Shown here: in pieces, positions 1 through 9,905 of the stretch
How the letters are laid out: every line of letters starts with the position of its first letter
Position numbering within the stretch: the stretch's first letter is position 1
Origin: Aselliscus stoliczkanus
Lineage: Eukaryota > Chordata > Mammalia > Chiroptera > Hipposideridae
DNA: 64,000 bases
Reading direction: 5' to 3'
Assembly: GCA_033961575.1 (NCBI GenBank)
Contig: CM066731.1
Span: 84,837,501-84,901,500, forward strand
The notes under the pieces: model-generated
What the model saw: the letters and a program-made list of their open reading frames with translations, nothing else
Told to the model about the DNA's origin: nothing
Database searches by the model: none
Made by a program: the position numbers and the translations under genes

Positions 1-1069
1 ATATTGCATTATATTTTTTATTTGTCATTGGGTATGATTTTTGTATTATTTTGTTTAGTGCTTTTGTATCTGTATTCATGAGAGAGAGAGATTTGAAAAT
101 TTTTCCTTGTTATAACCTCATGAGGTTTCTTATTAAGAAATTTTTAGTCTGCAAAATGTATTTCTATTTTTTCTCTTGTCTAGAAAGTGAGTATAAGATT
201 GATTTTACTTCTTCATATTTTTTGAGAGAAAGACTGTTTCTAACTGTTGGGGTCACATATCTGTGCTTTGTTTTGGTCTCAGATTCTGTCTATCTTATTA
301 GTTCCATGAAGCCTTCAAACAGATGTGCTTTGCATTTTAGCCTGCATTTATTTTTGCTCTCGATAGAAAATTGGTGTGTTACAAGCTAATCTATTACAAT
401 AAGAAGCATGAGTATGCTACATATGTTAAAATTTACATTTCATTTACATACAACTTCTTCAAAAGATTGAAAATTCTTCCCCTGGAGTCAACTCACAAAA
501 ATCCAATGTTTTCAGTCTGTGCACATAACCAGAGCTACTTTCCCCATTTCATTCCCAAAATTTCATTCTAAACCATGCAATAAGGGTGTTAAGATAAAAA
601 AGAGAGACAGAGAAGGATAGGTTTTGTACAAAATCAGGTGGCAATGGAATCTAAAAGGCATTCAGAATTAAATAGTAATAAAAACAAATGCTTTGTAGTA
701 AGGTAAAGGTGTTGACAGCTGCTTCAAAATACTCTGTGCCCTCCATCAGAAAAAGAAAAAGAAAACAAACTTTCATAACATTTTACCAATGCTTTCAATA
801 GGCAAAGAAGCTAACTCATTACCTTGTCTGATAGATCAAGGTTGTGCCCGCTTGGTGCCTTGGAAAAAAGTCTTAAACTCTTGAGATAACATCGCCTTTA
901 CTATGAAGCCAAGGCTGTCCTCGATTTAAGTTTCAGCTCTGCTTTTTAATATCTGTGTAACTTTTCAAATGCCACTGACTTCTATGCACAATATTTCATT
1001 ATGTATAAATGTGTTAGTCTCCCACAATCCATTACCCCATAATTGCCTAAAAAGTTTTAATATGTGGGA
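1..1069. other. AT-rich sequence without recognised features
   Basis: I see no repeat family, exon-like ORF or RNA gene that I can name. The reading frames here are short, rich in Phe, Leu and Ser and lack conserved motifs, as expected by chance in AT-rich DNA. Old, highly diverged repeats may be present but are not recognisable by eye. Confidence 0.5.
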
Positions 1070-1640
1070 CTCATATCATGCCACTCCCTATTTTTGAAAT
1101 CTTCCAATGTATTTCTATCATGTTTGGATTAGAATGCAAATACTTTACCTTGACAATAAATGCCCTACCTGAGCCAGTAAAGCTTGTCCTTTATCCCAGG
1201 ACTCTTACCTCCGTGATCTTTCATCATACCCATGGCCAGCACCTTTGCTTGTGCTGTTCTTTCTGCTGGGAACATTCTCTCTCCAGATCTTCACTCAGGG
1301 CTAGAAATCATCTCATTGCTCAAGTATATATCAAAGTGTCCTTTCCTCAGATTTGCTTGCCCTAAGCACTCGATAAAAAGTGACATAATCCCAATCTAAC
1401 ACAGTATTCTAAACTGTTGTGTAACTTTTATTGCTCTTTAAAATAATTTTGTTTGTTTGTCTATTTCCTTCCTCCCAGCTCCAACATATAAGCTCCATAA
1501 TACTGAAACCTTTTCTGTTTCTTTCTCACTTAAATCTCCAGCACCAAGAAGAGAGTGAATGAATGAATAAACGAACGAAGTCTTATAAAAATTGAGTAGA
1601 CTAGGCATATAATGCCTGGCTCGATAGCAGGGACTCAATA
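1070..1640 (+). mobile_element. LINE L2 fragment, 3' part
   Basis: The stretch follows the L2 3' region in order: a segment resembling 'cctttgc..ttgctgttc..ctgcctgg' near 1240-1275, then a 'tgtcctttcctcaga' segment near 1337, then 'cagcacc' and a GAATGAATGAATAAA end near 1555-1570. L2 is an ancient CR1-like LINE present in all mammals and inactive since early mammalian evolution. The copy is 5' truncated, codes for nothing and is strongly diverged. The tail after 1570 is less certain. Confidence 0.7.
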
Positions 1641-2280
1641 ATTATTTTCTTCTCCTGTCTTTTTTATCTTGAGTCCTCCTCTTGCAAAGGACCTGGATCT
1701 GTGCCTACTGCTTCATAAACAAAACATCAGACATACCTCATACTTTCCTTCTTTGTTGTAGATAGAAGTCACTCCCTTTAGTCGCCAACCTGTGAACCCA
1801 AACTTGAGTCTACTATCCATCATTCATTTCATGATGGGTTAGGAAAGAATCTGTCATCTGTATTATTCAAAGTGACTTGCCTGGATGTCAATATTGTTTT
1901 AATCTGAGTCCCAGCATTTGTAGCCAGTGATCTTTAGAGGACTGAAGCCTGGCTATTTCCATGCAGGCTAGTGAAGGGGAGCTCCTGAGGTATGGTCTCA
2001 GAAAGAACCTGAAAGTTACTTTTTCAGTGAGCCAGAGTGAACCAAAGCAGCCACCAGTGGCTCTCTGGCCGTCACTGCTGTGATCAGCAGAGCAGGTAAG
2101 ATGCAATGAGTCTGGTTCTTCATTCATAGGTGAAGTCAGATGAGTCCCTTAGGAGTTCAGGACATTTATGCATGCCAAGAATAATATAAAAATATTGAGA
2201 CTGAGTGTGTACATGCTATGAGGTGAAGAGAGAGTCACTGATGATAATTAAGCATGGAGATGGGATTAAAAGTGGGTTAT
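1641..2280. other. No recognised feature
   Basis: Moderately AT-rich sequence between an L2 fragment and a truncated SINE. Its ORFs are short and carry no motif I recognise. Confidence 0.4.
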
Positions 2281-2345
2281 TGACGGTTCAGTCCCACATA
2301 TGAGGGCCAGTGACACTGCCCTCAAAAAAAAGAAAAAAAAAAGAA
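2281..2345 (+). mobile_element. Short tRNA-derived SINE, 5' truncated
   Basis: Only the right half of the short SINE remains: a B-box-like GGTTCAGTCCC, then CACATATGAGGGCCAGTGAC, ACTGCCCTC and an interrupted A-rich tail. The A box and anticodon-arm region seen in the full copies at 2872 and 22031 are missing. This is a dead-on-arrival copy; no target-site duplication could be read with confidence. Confidence 0.75.
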
Positions 2346-2871
2346 AGTGGGTTGTTGAAAAAAGAGATCAGTGAAAGGTGTCAGCACTTCAGAAGCTGTT
2401 TTTTGTGACTCGCATAGGCTTTGGAGGACAGATCCAAGATCAACCACTTATTAGCAATATGATTTGGACACATTATAAAATGAGAGTTGATGCATGCAAA
2501 GCTCTTTGTACATTTCACATACTGATAGTGCCAAAAAAAATGTATGCAAGTGGACACTTTGGTCAGTGTTGCTCAAGCAGTAGTTTGCCATAATCAGAAG
2601 TATCTGGACTCTAATGATAACCACTCTGAGCACCTCTTGTAACTGCAGAAGTCAAACGTGGCTTGTATTCTTTAGTTATCAGTATATATTGAGTATTACA
2701 ATTTTAATACAGTTTTTTTTTCCTTTCTTAAAAATGTGTATACATTTTTTGGCACCCTCTCTCTCTATATATAGTGGGAGCTCTTGCTATTAGGACCAAT
2801 TCTACCTTCTTCACAATAGTGCACAGAGGAGTTCACAAATGGAGGCATTTATGAAAGCAAATGTATTTTTT

Positions 2872-2972
2872 GGGGACCGGCCAAGTGGTGCAGTGGTTAA
2901 GCGCTGGCTTGGGAAGCCAGCGGCCCCGGTTCAGGTCCCACATATGAGGGTCAGTGATAACGCCCTCAAAAA

Positions 2973-2990
<18 letters not shown>
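2872..2990 (+). mobile_element. Short tRNA-derived SINE, full length
   Basis: A complete monomeric SINE of about 97 bp plus an A tail. It has an A-box-like GTGGTGCAGTGGTTAAGCGC, a hairpin-forming CTGGCTTGGGAAGCCAG in place of an anticodon arm, and a B-box-like GGTTCAGGTCCC, followed by CACATATGAGGGTCAGTG and CGCCCTC. RNA polymerase III internal promoters of this kind drive such SINEs, and L1 enzymes move them. The A tail runs straight into a (TA)n tract. The family is one I associate with bats. Confidence 0.85.

Positions 2991-3032
<42 letters not shown>
2991..3032. repeat. (TA)n microsatellite at the end of a SINE A tail
   Basis: About 21 TA units follow directly after the A tail of the SINE at 2872, with no intervening unique sequence. 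The tract probably grew out of the tail. Confidence 0.95.
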
Positions 3033-3035
<3 letters not shown>

Positions 3036-3724
3036 TAGAATTATTGGATGATATTATTGACTTACTATTAATAAGCCTGGATGCATCGACAGAGGCTGGA
3101 ATAGGTTTCAACAGGACTCAGTAGAACTATGTCAGTTTCCTATGGCAAGTAATTGGTCTCCTGTCTGCTCATGGGCACCTGATCTGCTCCTACTTCACAC
3201 AACTAATGGCACTGACAGAATTGAATGGAGCCCAAATATAGATCAGAACCCCACCAGGCATTACTGATAATTTGTCTTCATTGACATCTTCAGCCTTCTA
3301 CATGTGAAAATCCTTATTTAGTAAGAAGAGATTATTTCACTGTAACAATAGACTCTGATGGTAATATGGGCAATAGTTTTGAATAAATCAATCCCTGTAT
3401 GACACACAAAAAGCTCCGTATGCAGAATCTATGTGTGTGTGTGTGTGTGTGCTTATACAGCCATGTGTTTATATACATATATGCATATATTTATAACCAC
3501 ATTATACCTTAAATATCTGTGTTTGTGTGGATAGATAGATAGATAGATATAGGTATAAATTTAGATATAAATATATATAAATAATATCACTGTTTATAGG
3601 TATGCACACTTTTGTATATTTTCAGATAATTATATTCAGGTACATCTGAAAAAAATACCTCTAAACTGCAGTAGAAAGTACTATCTTTCAGTCTCTTTAT
3701 GATGAGAAGAAACAAACACAAGAC
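3033..3724. other. No gene; small simple repeats
   Basis: Contains a short (TG)n tract at about 3432-3451 and a (GATA)n tract at about 3531-3549. The rest is AT-rich sequence that I cannot assign. Confidence 0.6.
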
Positions 3725-3910
3725 TTAAGAAGCCAGGGTTGAAATTTGAGTTCTTCCACCTCTCTGTTTATTAGGTTCCTCATATGATGCTTAAACTTTT
3801 GCAATCTCCTTTTCTAATTTAAATCATATGATTACTTTGAAATTGAAATGAAATGGCTTATCAGAACAGTATGCCTGGCACATAGTAGATACTCAATTCA
3901 TGATATCTTT
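3725..3910 (+). mobile_element. MIR SINE
   Basis: Retains the MIR order: a 'gttcttccacctctctg' core piece, a degraded 'ttgcaatctcctttt' segment, then the LINE-2-like tail TGCCTGGCACATAGTAGATA followed by CTCAATTCAT. MIR is a pan-mammalian tRNA-derived SINE mobilised by L2 and long extinct. Confidence 0.65.
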
Positions 3911-4292
3911 TCTCCTTTCCTTTCTCACTTCCTTCCTGCCTTACATCGTTTAGGAAAAAAAGTCACTTCACCTGCAAGTGGTATCATTGACATTGAAAAT
4001 GTATATGCAATGTGGTAACTGCCCTTTGGGGCAGATGCACCTTTAAAAAAAGAACTAATAGATATTTAGATGTTAAGAGGAGATTGAATGGTAGACTTAA
4101 GATAGCAAGTAACTATCTTGCAATTTATCATGAGGTTTATCCGTGTGTTCATCCAGGTTCTTTGAAAAGCAGATGCCAAGATGGAATTCAACTAGCAAGA
4201 AATGAATCAGGAGAAATGTTTTTGAAATAAAATCAACAAGATATGAGAGAACTGACAAACCATGCAAGTCTGATTAGTATTCAAAGAGAGAT

Positions 4293-4391
4293 GGAAGGAA
4301 GGAAGGAAGGAAGGAAGGAAGGAAGGAAGGAAGGAAGGAAGGAAGGAAGGAAGGAAGGAAGGAAGGAAAGAAGGAAAGAAGGAGAGAGAGG
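4293..4391. repeat. (GGAA)n microsatellite
   Basis: About 18 uninterrupted GGAA units, then an imperfect GGAAAGAAGGAAAGAAGGAG extension. Purine-pure on the plus strand, so it can form triplex structures and is likely polymorphic. The Gly-Arg-Lys ORF read through it is an artefact of the repeat. Confidence 0.95.
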
Positions 4392-4721
4392 GATGGAGGA
4401 AGGGAGGAAAAAGCAGGTTAAGTGGAAGAAAAGAAAATAGAGTAGAAAAGCAACTTAGACCAATGTGCAGGTCTAGTGCAAGTTAGGCAAGGCACCTGGA
4501 GTGTTCTTGAGCCAAAGTCACCATTAAAGGAGTCCAGCTTCTCCCAGGAATGGAAAAATGGGTAAAACAGCCTTAGTAGAAATTCAGTGATGGATTTCAA
4601 AGCACAGAAGCTGGTGACCTGCAATAGGGATCTGAGAAAGGCATTCTCATGTGACCACATGTAGGTGAGAAAAAGCAAGAGGTGTATAGTTATCATGATG
4701 AAACACTTTGATATACTTGTA
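4392..4721. other. No recognised feature
   Basis: Spacer between a GGAA microsatellite and the MER2-like transposon. Nothing recognisable. Confidence 0.4.
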
Positions 4722-4817
4722 TACTTGACCTGTGAACAACACAGAAATTAGGGGCTCTAGCCCCCTCTCCACAGTCGAAAATCCACATATAAATTTTGAC
4801 TCCCCAAAACTTAACTG
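4722..4817 (-). mobile_element. MER2-like Tigger DNA transposon, first half
   Basis: Begins with a TTGACCTGTGAACAACAC terminus next to a TA dinucleotide and contains CCCAAAACTTAACTGC, matching one end of MER2, a roughly 345-bp non-autonomous Tigger/pogo element. The other half is at 8665-8899. About 3.85 kb of later insertions separate them. It has no coding capacity. Confidence 0.75.
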
Positions 4818-5394
4818 CAGTGGGCCGTCGTAATCACAGATTTCCCATCTGCAGATTCAACCAATTGCAGATCAAAAGCAGTATTTATTTTATTTTTTAA
4901 ATTGAATTTATAATGATATTGGTTAACAAAATTATATAGATTTCAATTGTACAGTGCTATAAGGCATCATCTATATTGCATTGTGTAATCACCACCCAAA
5001 GTCAAATCTCCTCTTCTCTCCCTCTTATCCTCTGAACTATTGTCTGTCTATGAGTTTTTGCTTATTTGTTAGTCTTGTTTGTTTGTTGCTTTGTGTTTTA
5101 TATGCCATATGTGGGTGAAATAATATGGTTCTTGACTTTTTCTGTCTGATTTATTTTGCTTAGCATGATAATCTCAAAATCCATCCATGTTGTCCCAAAT
5201 TTTTCATGGCTGAGTGATACTCCATTGTATATATGTACCATGACTTCTTTATTCAATCTGAAAACAGTTATCTGTAAAGATATATGTACCCCTATGTTCA
5301 CTGTAGCATCATTCACAGTGGCTAAGACATAGGAACAGCCAAAAGCAGTAGTTTAGATTCTCATTTGGGAAATCGAGAATGCCAAAGGCTGACT
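4818..5394. mobile_element. Tigger-type MITE inside MER2, itself split by L1
   Basis: The left end CAGTGGGCCGTCGTAATCAC and the reverse complement of the right end (about 5368-5394) are similar inverted termini that share a GATTTCCCA block. The element sits at a TA-type site inside the MER2 sequence. Without the 456-bp L1 insert it would be only about 110-120 bp, the size of a MITE. The family is not named with certainty; TcMar-Tigger is inferred from the termini and target. Confidence 0.6.
4884..5339 (-). mobile_element. L1 3' fragment with perfect 11-bp target-site duplication
   Basis: On the minus strand this reads the last part of L1 ORF2 (a block like TTWMDFEIIMLSKINQTEK, about 5130-5200) followed by 3'UTR and an A-rich end at 4884-4905. 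It is flanked by the direct repeat CAAAAGCAGTA at 4873-4883 and 5340-5350, the hallmark of target-primed reverse transcription. It is 5' truncated, as most L1 insertions are, and interrupts a Tigger-type MITE. Confidence 0.85.
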
Positions 5395-5461
5395 ATATAA
5401 ATAACTTACTGTTTTGTTTTTGTTTATTTTTTACTTTTTTTTCTTTACATTTTTTTAATAG

Positions 5462-6180
5462 TTTCAGGTGTACAACACAATGCACTAGTTCTACTCTTTA
5501 CCCCCCAAAGTGACAATCCCCCTTCCCAGTTCGCCACCCCACTCCCCCCCCCATATCATACATATCTATTACAATTCCTTTGACTCCCTTCCACAGTATA
5601 CTCCACATCCCGTGACTATCTATATATTCAGTTACAGTTGGCATACCATATTATACAACGTCAGCTTCAGGTGTACAGTGCAGTGATCAAGCCTCTACTC
5701 CATCCATGAAGTGGTCTCCCTAACAAGACATGTGACTATCTGACATGCCACAAAATTTTTACAACATTCTTATATTCCCTGAACTGTGTTTCATATCCCT
5801 GAGACAATATTGTAGTTGGCTATTTATGCTGTCTAATCCCTTCCTCTTCCCGTTTATCCCCACCCCCCTCCCAACTAGCAACCCTCAGTTTTTCCTCTAT
5901 ATCTATGAGTCTGTTTACTTTGCTCGTTCATTCAGTTTTTCAGATTCCACATATAAGTGAGATCATATGGTACTTGTCTTTCTCTGACTGACTTATTTCA
6001 TTTAGCATAATAGTCTCTTCCCAACCTTATCAATTGCAATCCCAGAACTGCCCCTATATCCCTGCGGCAACATTGTAGTCACCCACCTATGCTGTCCAAA
6101 ACCTTCCCCTTCTCCCTCATCCCCACTCCCTCCCAGCCAGCAAGCATCAGTTTTTCCTTCATATCTGCTTGATATGACTT
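5462..6180 (-). repeat. L1 copy B 3'UTR with internal tandem duplication
   Basis: C-rich on the plus strand, with several blocks typical of antisense L1 3'UTR. One block (about 5790-5914: '..ccctgagacaatattgtag..') recurs at about 6053-6170 ('..ccctgcggcaacattgtag..'), about 263 bp apart and diverged. A shorter pair with TTCAGGTGTACA occurs at about 5463 and 5668. The duplicated 3'UTR joins directly to ORF2 endonuclease sequence at about 6180. Confidence 0.65.
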
Positions 6181-6181
6181 C

Positions 6182-6765
6182 AATCTTCTTAAATTTACTG
6201 AGATTTGTTTTGTGATCTATCTTGGAAAATGTCCCATGTGTACTTGAGAAGAATGTATATTCTGTTTTTTCAGGGTGAAATGCTCTAAAAATATCAACAA
6301 AGTCCAGCTGGTCATTTAAGGCCCCTCTTTCTGTGTTGATTTTCTGTCTAAAGGATCTGTCCATTGATGACAATACGGTGTTTAAGTCCCCTACTATGAT
6401 AGTGTTACTGTTGATCTCTGTCTTTATGTCTGTCAAAATCTGTTATATGTAATTAGGAGCTCCTATGTTGGGTGCATAGATGTTTATTAGGGTTATAGTG
6501 CCCTTCTTTGTCTTTTATTGTAGTCATTTTAAAGTCTATTTTGTCCAAAATAAGTATTGGTACTCCAGCTTTCTTTTTTCTCATTTCCATTTGCATGAAA
6601 TATCTGATTCCATCTGTAAACAGCATATACATGGGTCCTATTTTTTTATCCACTCAGCTACTCTCTGTCTTCTGATTGGAGCATTTAGCCCATTCACATT
6701 TAAAATGATTATTGATAGGTGCATATGTATTGCCATTTTGTTATTTGTGTTCCTGGTCTTCCTGG
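6182..6765 (-). pseudogene. L1 ORF2p, endonuclease part only (copy B)
   Basis: Conceptual translation gives an APE-like endonuclease N-terminus: NVNGLNAPIRRQRVAEWIKK near the start, then KKAGVPILILDKIDFK, DKEGHYN, the IIVGDLNTVLS block and STHGTFSKIDHKT. These correspond to the catalytic Asn, Asp/Asn and Asp-His regions of the L1 endonuclease, which nicks TTTT/AA targets. At least one frame break lies between the pieces at about 6440-6480. Sequence for the rest of ORF2 (reverse transcriptase, Cys-rich end) is absent; the 3'UTR follows directly. Confidence 0.8.
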
Positions 6766-6789
6766 GTTAGCTTGTTTGCCCCTTCCTTT

Positions 6790-7664
6790 TGTTTACAGAA
6801 GCCCTTTTAACATTTCTTGCAATGCTGGCTTGGTGGTAATGAATTCCTTAAGCTTATTCTTTTCTGAGAAGCTCTTTATTTCTCCTTCAATTTTAAGTGA
6901 TAGCCATGCTGGGTAGAGCAATCTTGGTTGTAGGCCTTTAATTTGTGTCACTTTGACTATCTCTTGCCACTCCCTTCTGGCCTGCAGGGTTTCTGTAGAC
7001 TAGTCAGCTGTTAGTCTAACAGGAGTTCCTTTGTATGTAACCTGCTGTCTTTCCCTTGCAGCCTCTAGGATTCTGTCTCTGTCTTTAACCTTTGCCATTT
7101 TAACTATGATTTGTCTTGGTGTGGACATGTTTGAGTTCAGCTTGTGTGGAACCCTCTGCACTTCCTGGGCATGTATGTTGATTTCCTTCACCAGGGTAGG
7201 GAAGTTTTCAGTCATTATTTTTTCAAATACATTCTCGACCCCTTGCTTCTTCTCTTCTCCTTCTGGTATTCCTATGAGTCGATGGTGGTTGTACTTCATC
7301 TTGTCCCATAGGGATCTTAAACTAATTTCATTTTTTTTATTCTTTTGTCTTTTTGTTGTGCCAACTGGGTGATTTCTGCTATTTTGTCTTCCAAATCGCT
7401 GATCCGCTCCTCTGCTTCATCTACTCTACTGGTGATTCCTTCGAGTGTGTTCTTCATTTCAGTTATTGTATTCTGTAGTTCTAACTGGTTGTTTTTTATG
7501 ATTTCTCTATCCTTCCTTATGTCCTCACTAAGTTTGTTAAACATTCTTATCATCAGTATTCTACACTCTGTCTCTGAAAGGTTGGATCCCTCTGTTTCAT
7601 TTAGTTCCATTTCTAGAGGTTTCTTTTGATCTTTTACTTGTGTCATGTTTCTTTGTTTCCACAT
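6790..7664 (-). pseudogene. L1 ORF1p (copy B), frameshifted
   Basis: L1 ORF1 encodes the trimeric RNA-binding chaperone of the L1 particle. From a likely Met at about 7664 it reads an N-terminus with SNLSETECRILMIRM, then a heptad-rich coiled coil (ITSRVDEAEERISDLEDKI), then after a frame break near 7300-7317 the RNA-recognition part (LIGIPEGEE, ENFPTLVKEINI, TPRQIIVKMAKVKDRDRILE). The C-terminal domain continues in fragments to about 6790. The frame break and later stops make it non-functional. Confidence 0.85.
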
Positions 7665-7742
7665 TCTGGCTGTCACTCTGGTATTGCTTTGATGTATTAG
7701 ATAGATCACCAGGAGAGCCCTTGCTGGATCATGCAGGCACAC

Positions 7743-8664
7743 AGCTCACGGCCCAACACTCCCAGGAAAACTCCCAGTCTCAGCCTGTCCCAATCAGCCG
7801 CTCGCATATCAGGCCGAGCAGCCTGACAACCAATCACCAGCCTGGCAACTCTGCAAGCGCAGTGCAGAGAGCTGGGACCGAGGTGGCTTGAGCACTCTGG
7901 GGTCCCACTGAGCAGCCTGTTGGAGCCGGAGGGCACCTGCCCAGCGTTTCCCTGGCAACGCAGTATAAGCCAGGTGGAAGATGGGGATCCAAGGCCGCAT
8001 TCACGCGTGCATGCACACACGCACTTCTGCGCCAATTCCAGCAGACCAAGGAGGTCCCGTACCTGAGCCTCTGTGGGAGGGCCCAAACTGACAGAATGGC
8101 GCCCTCCTTAGACCACTCGTTTGCAGGCTCCACACCAGGGGAACAACAGTCCAAAAACCTCCAGCCTTTGCACCAAAGGTGCTCAGTTCAGTCCGTCCCC
8201 GCAGGCTCCCGGCTCACACAGCCACTCCCTCCACCAGGAACCAGGTAAGTGCTCACTGGTGAGCAAGCCCGTGTGCCGGCCCTACTTATTCTCTAGCCGC
8301 TCTTAGCCTCACTGAGCTGAGCAAAGGGTCCTCACTAATTTAGTACCGGCTATCTTGGAACTCCTCTTCCCGGCAAATGAACTCTGGTCTGGTGAGCTTG
8401 GTGTGCTGCTGGAGGGTCTCTCCCCCAACCGGAGAAGCCTCCCCACAGTTGGGGCCTCCCTCATGGGGTTCGCCCTCTCTCGTCTCTGCCCCTCCTACCA
8501 GACCTGACGTGGCCTCCTCTTTAAATTCTTCGTTTAGTGGTTCTGTTCACCTAGTGTTCGGGGGACCTCCGAGGTTTAATGCTGTTAATTTGTCTGTTAT
8601 TTTGGTGTGATCCTGGGAGTTAGTTAGCACAGCGTCTATTCTGCCATTTTACTGGAAGTCTCCA
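7743..8664 (-). promoter_or_regulatory. L1 5'UTR (copy B), internal promoter region
   Basis: Markedly more GC-rich than its surroundings, with CpGs and GGC/GCC runs, lying upstream of ORF1 on the minus strand and ending at the target-site duplication. L1 5'UTRs carry an internal RNA polymerase II promoter and often an antisense promoter. Several overlapping 80-130-aa frames here reflect base composition and are not genes. Confidence 0.7.
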
Positions 8665-8899
8665 AATAGCTTATTGTTGACAAGAAGCCTTGCTCTTATA
8701 TCAATAGTCAATTAACACATATTTTGTATGTCATATCAATGATATACTGTATCATTATAATAAAGTAAGATAGAGAAAAGAAAATGTTATTAAGAAAATT
8801 ATTAGAAAGAGAAAATATATTTACTATATTTATTGAAAAAAATCTGCACCTAAGTGGACCTGTGCAGTTCAAATTCATGTTGCTCAAAGGTCAACTGTA
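8665..8899 (-). mobile_element. MER2-like Tigger DNA transposon, second half
   Basis: Reading the reverse complement: TTGACCTTTGAGCAACATG at the terminus, then TTTTCTTAATAACATTTTCT and ACAAAATATGTGTTAATTGA, the classic MER2 body. Ends at CAACTG next to TA (8898-8899). Together with 4722-4817 it rebuilds one element of normal length, so the intervening sequence is all later insertion. Confidence 0.85.
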
Positions 8900-9085
8900 C
8901 ATAGTTGTACAAACTCCTCAGTTCCTAAGTAACTCTTCTGATTGATGAAACAGTTGCATTAAGTATGTGTGGTTTCTGTATTCTGTGTAATCACAAAATA
9001 ATTTATGGAGTTGTTGTTAAGGTCCCCAGAGTAAAATTAGAAATATGAACTACTTCAGCCATTGAGTGTAGTACAATTTAAATAA

Positions 9086-9290
9086 ATACAGTTTAGTGTT
9101 GTGGACAGAGTGAGAGCTTTTGGAGTTAGAGAAAATGGATTTGCATCTTAGCTCTATTATTTGACTATGTTACCATGGGAAAGTGACAACCTCTTGCCTG
9201 AGTTTATATTTGTCTATAAGTCAGGCATCATGATACCTACTTCAGTGGGATTTTAAATAATTAAATTAGGGATAAATGCAAGAAATTAGA
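9086..9290 (+). mobile_element. MIR SINE
   Basis: Recognisable core: 'gtggacagagtgagagcttttggagttag', a 'tcttagctctattatttgac' block, 'gaaagtgacaacctcttgcctgag' and 'cataagtc..catgatacctact'. Moderately diverged, as usual for MIR. Confidence 0.7.
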
Positions 9291-9294
9291 ATTT

Positions 9295-9560
9295 ATTGAC
9301 AGTTTGGTTTATGCCAGACACTGTTACAAGCACTTTACATTTAATAACTTATCAAGGCTTCCTACCAAACACATGAAATAGGATATGTTATTATTCTTCT
9401 TAACAATAATTTTAATATTTTAACACATTTAACAGGTGAGATAGCTGAGACTCAGAGAAGTTGGTCCTAGTTCTTGATAGTGACAGAGCCAAGATTAAAT
9501 ACATTCTGATTAAAGGCATTCTGACTAGAGCCTTCCCTCTAACCACTACTCTCACCACCA
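9295..9560 (+). repeat. Ancient mammalian interspersed repeat (family unresolved)
   Basis: Has the common mammalian pattern 'gccagacactgttacaagcactttacat', 'aacaggtgagatagctgagactcagagaagtt' and 'ctctaaccactactctc'. Two more copies lie at 12690 and 25115. I recognise the pattern but cannot name the family with confidence. Confidence 0.6.
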
Positions 9561-9905
9561 TGCCTCACAAATGCACCTGGTCCAATGAAATGCCCTGATA
9601 TCTTTGTTACAGCATGATCCTGACCCTACAATGGGATTGAGAGGATGTGATGAACTTCTTCAGAGGAGGAGCTCATTCTAACAGTGTAATGTATGGTTTC
9701 ATGTTTAGAAACTCATAATAGAATCAATGTAATGTCCTGTGTCTTCTATATCTCCCCAAATCAAATGCTAGTGGTACCAAGGATTGCAAATCATTATCAG
9801 ATGACCATGAGTTACTCTATTATGTGATTATATTATTGAAATTATTTCAAAAATATCTATTCTTTCCTAATCTTATTAAAATGTTTCTTAGGATTCTTAT
9901 CAAAC

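Larger units (their letters stand above)
5414..8664 (-). mobile_element. L1 element with 5' end, internally deleted (copy B)
   Basis: A 3.25-kb minus-strand L1 with an A-rich 3' end (5414-5460), 3'UTR, a piece of ORF2, ORF1 and a GC-richer 5'UTR that ends in a start-like GACTTCCAGTAAAATGGCAG at about 8645-8664. Near-identical 14-bp repeats flank it (AATAACTTACTGTT at 5400-5413, AATAGCTTATTGTT at 8665-8678). They are a target-site duplication inside MER2, because the MER2 sequence resumes right after. A normal L1 is 6-7 kb; here most of ORF2 (RT and C-terminus) is gone. Confidence 0.85.

Noticed and set aside
2897..2947. Functional tRNA gene in the SINE heads
   Set aside because: A- and B-box-like motifs exist, but the arms do not pair into a full cloverleaf, and the element carries a SINE tail and an A tail. 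It is tRNA-derived, not a tRNA gene.
4243..4440. Gly-Arg-Lys-rich protein
   Set aside because: Translation of a (GGAA)n microsatellite.
7706..8086. 126-codon minus-strand ORF near 8 kb
   Set aside because: It overlaps several equally long frames and lies in the GC-rich 5'UTR of L1 copy B.
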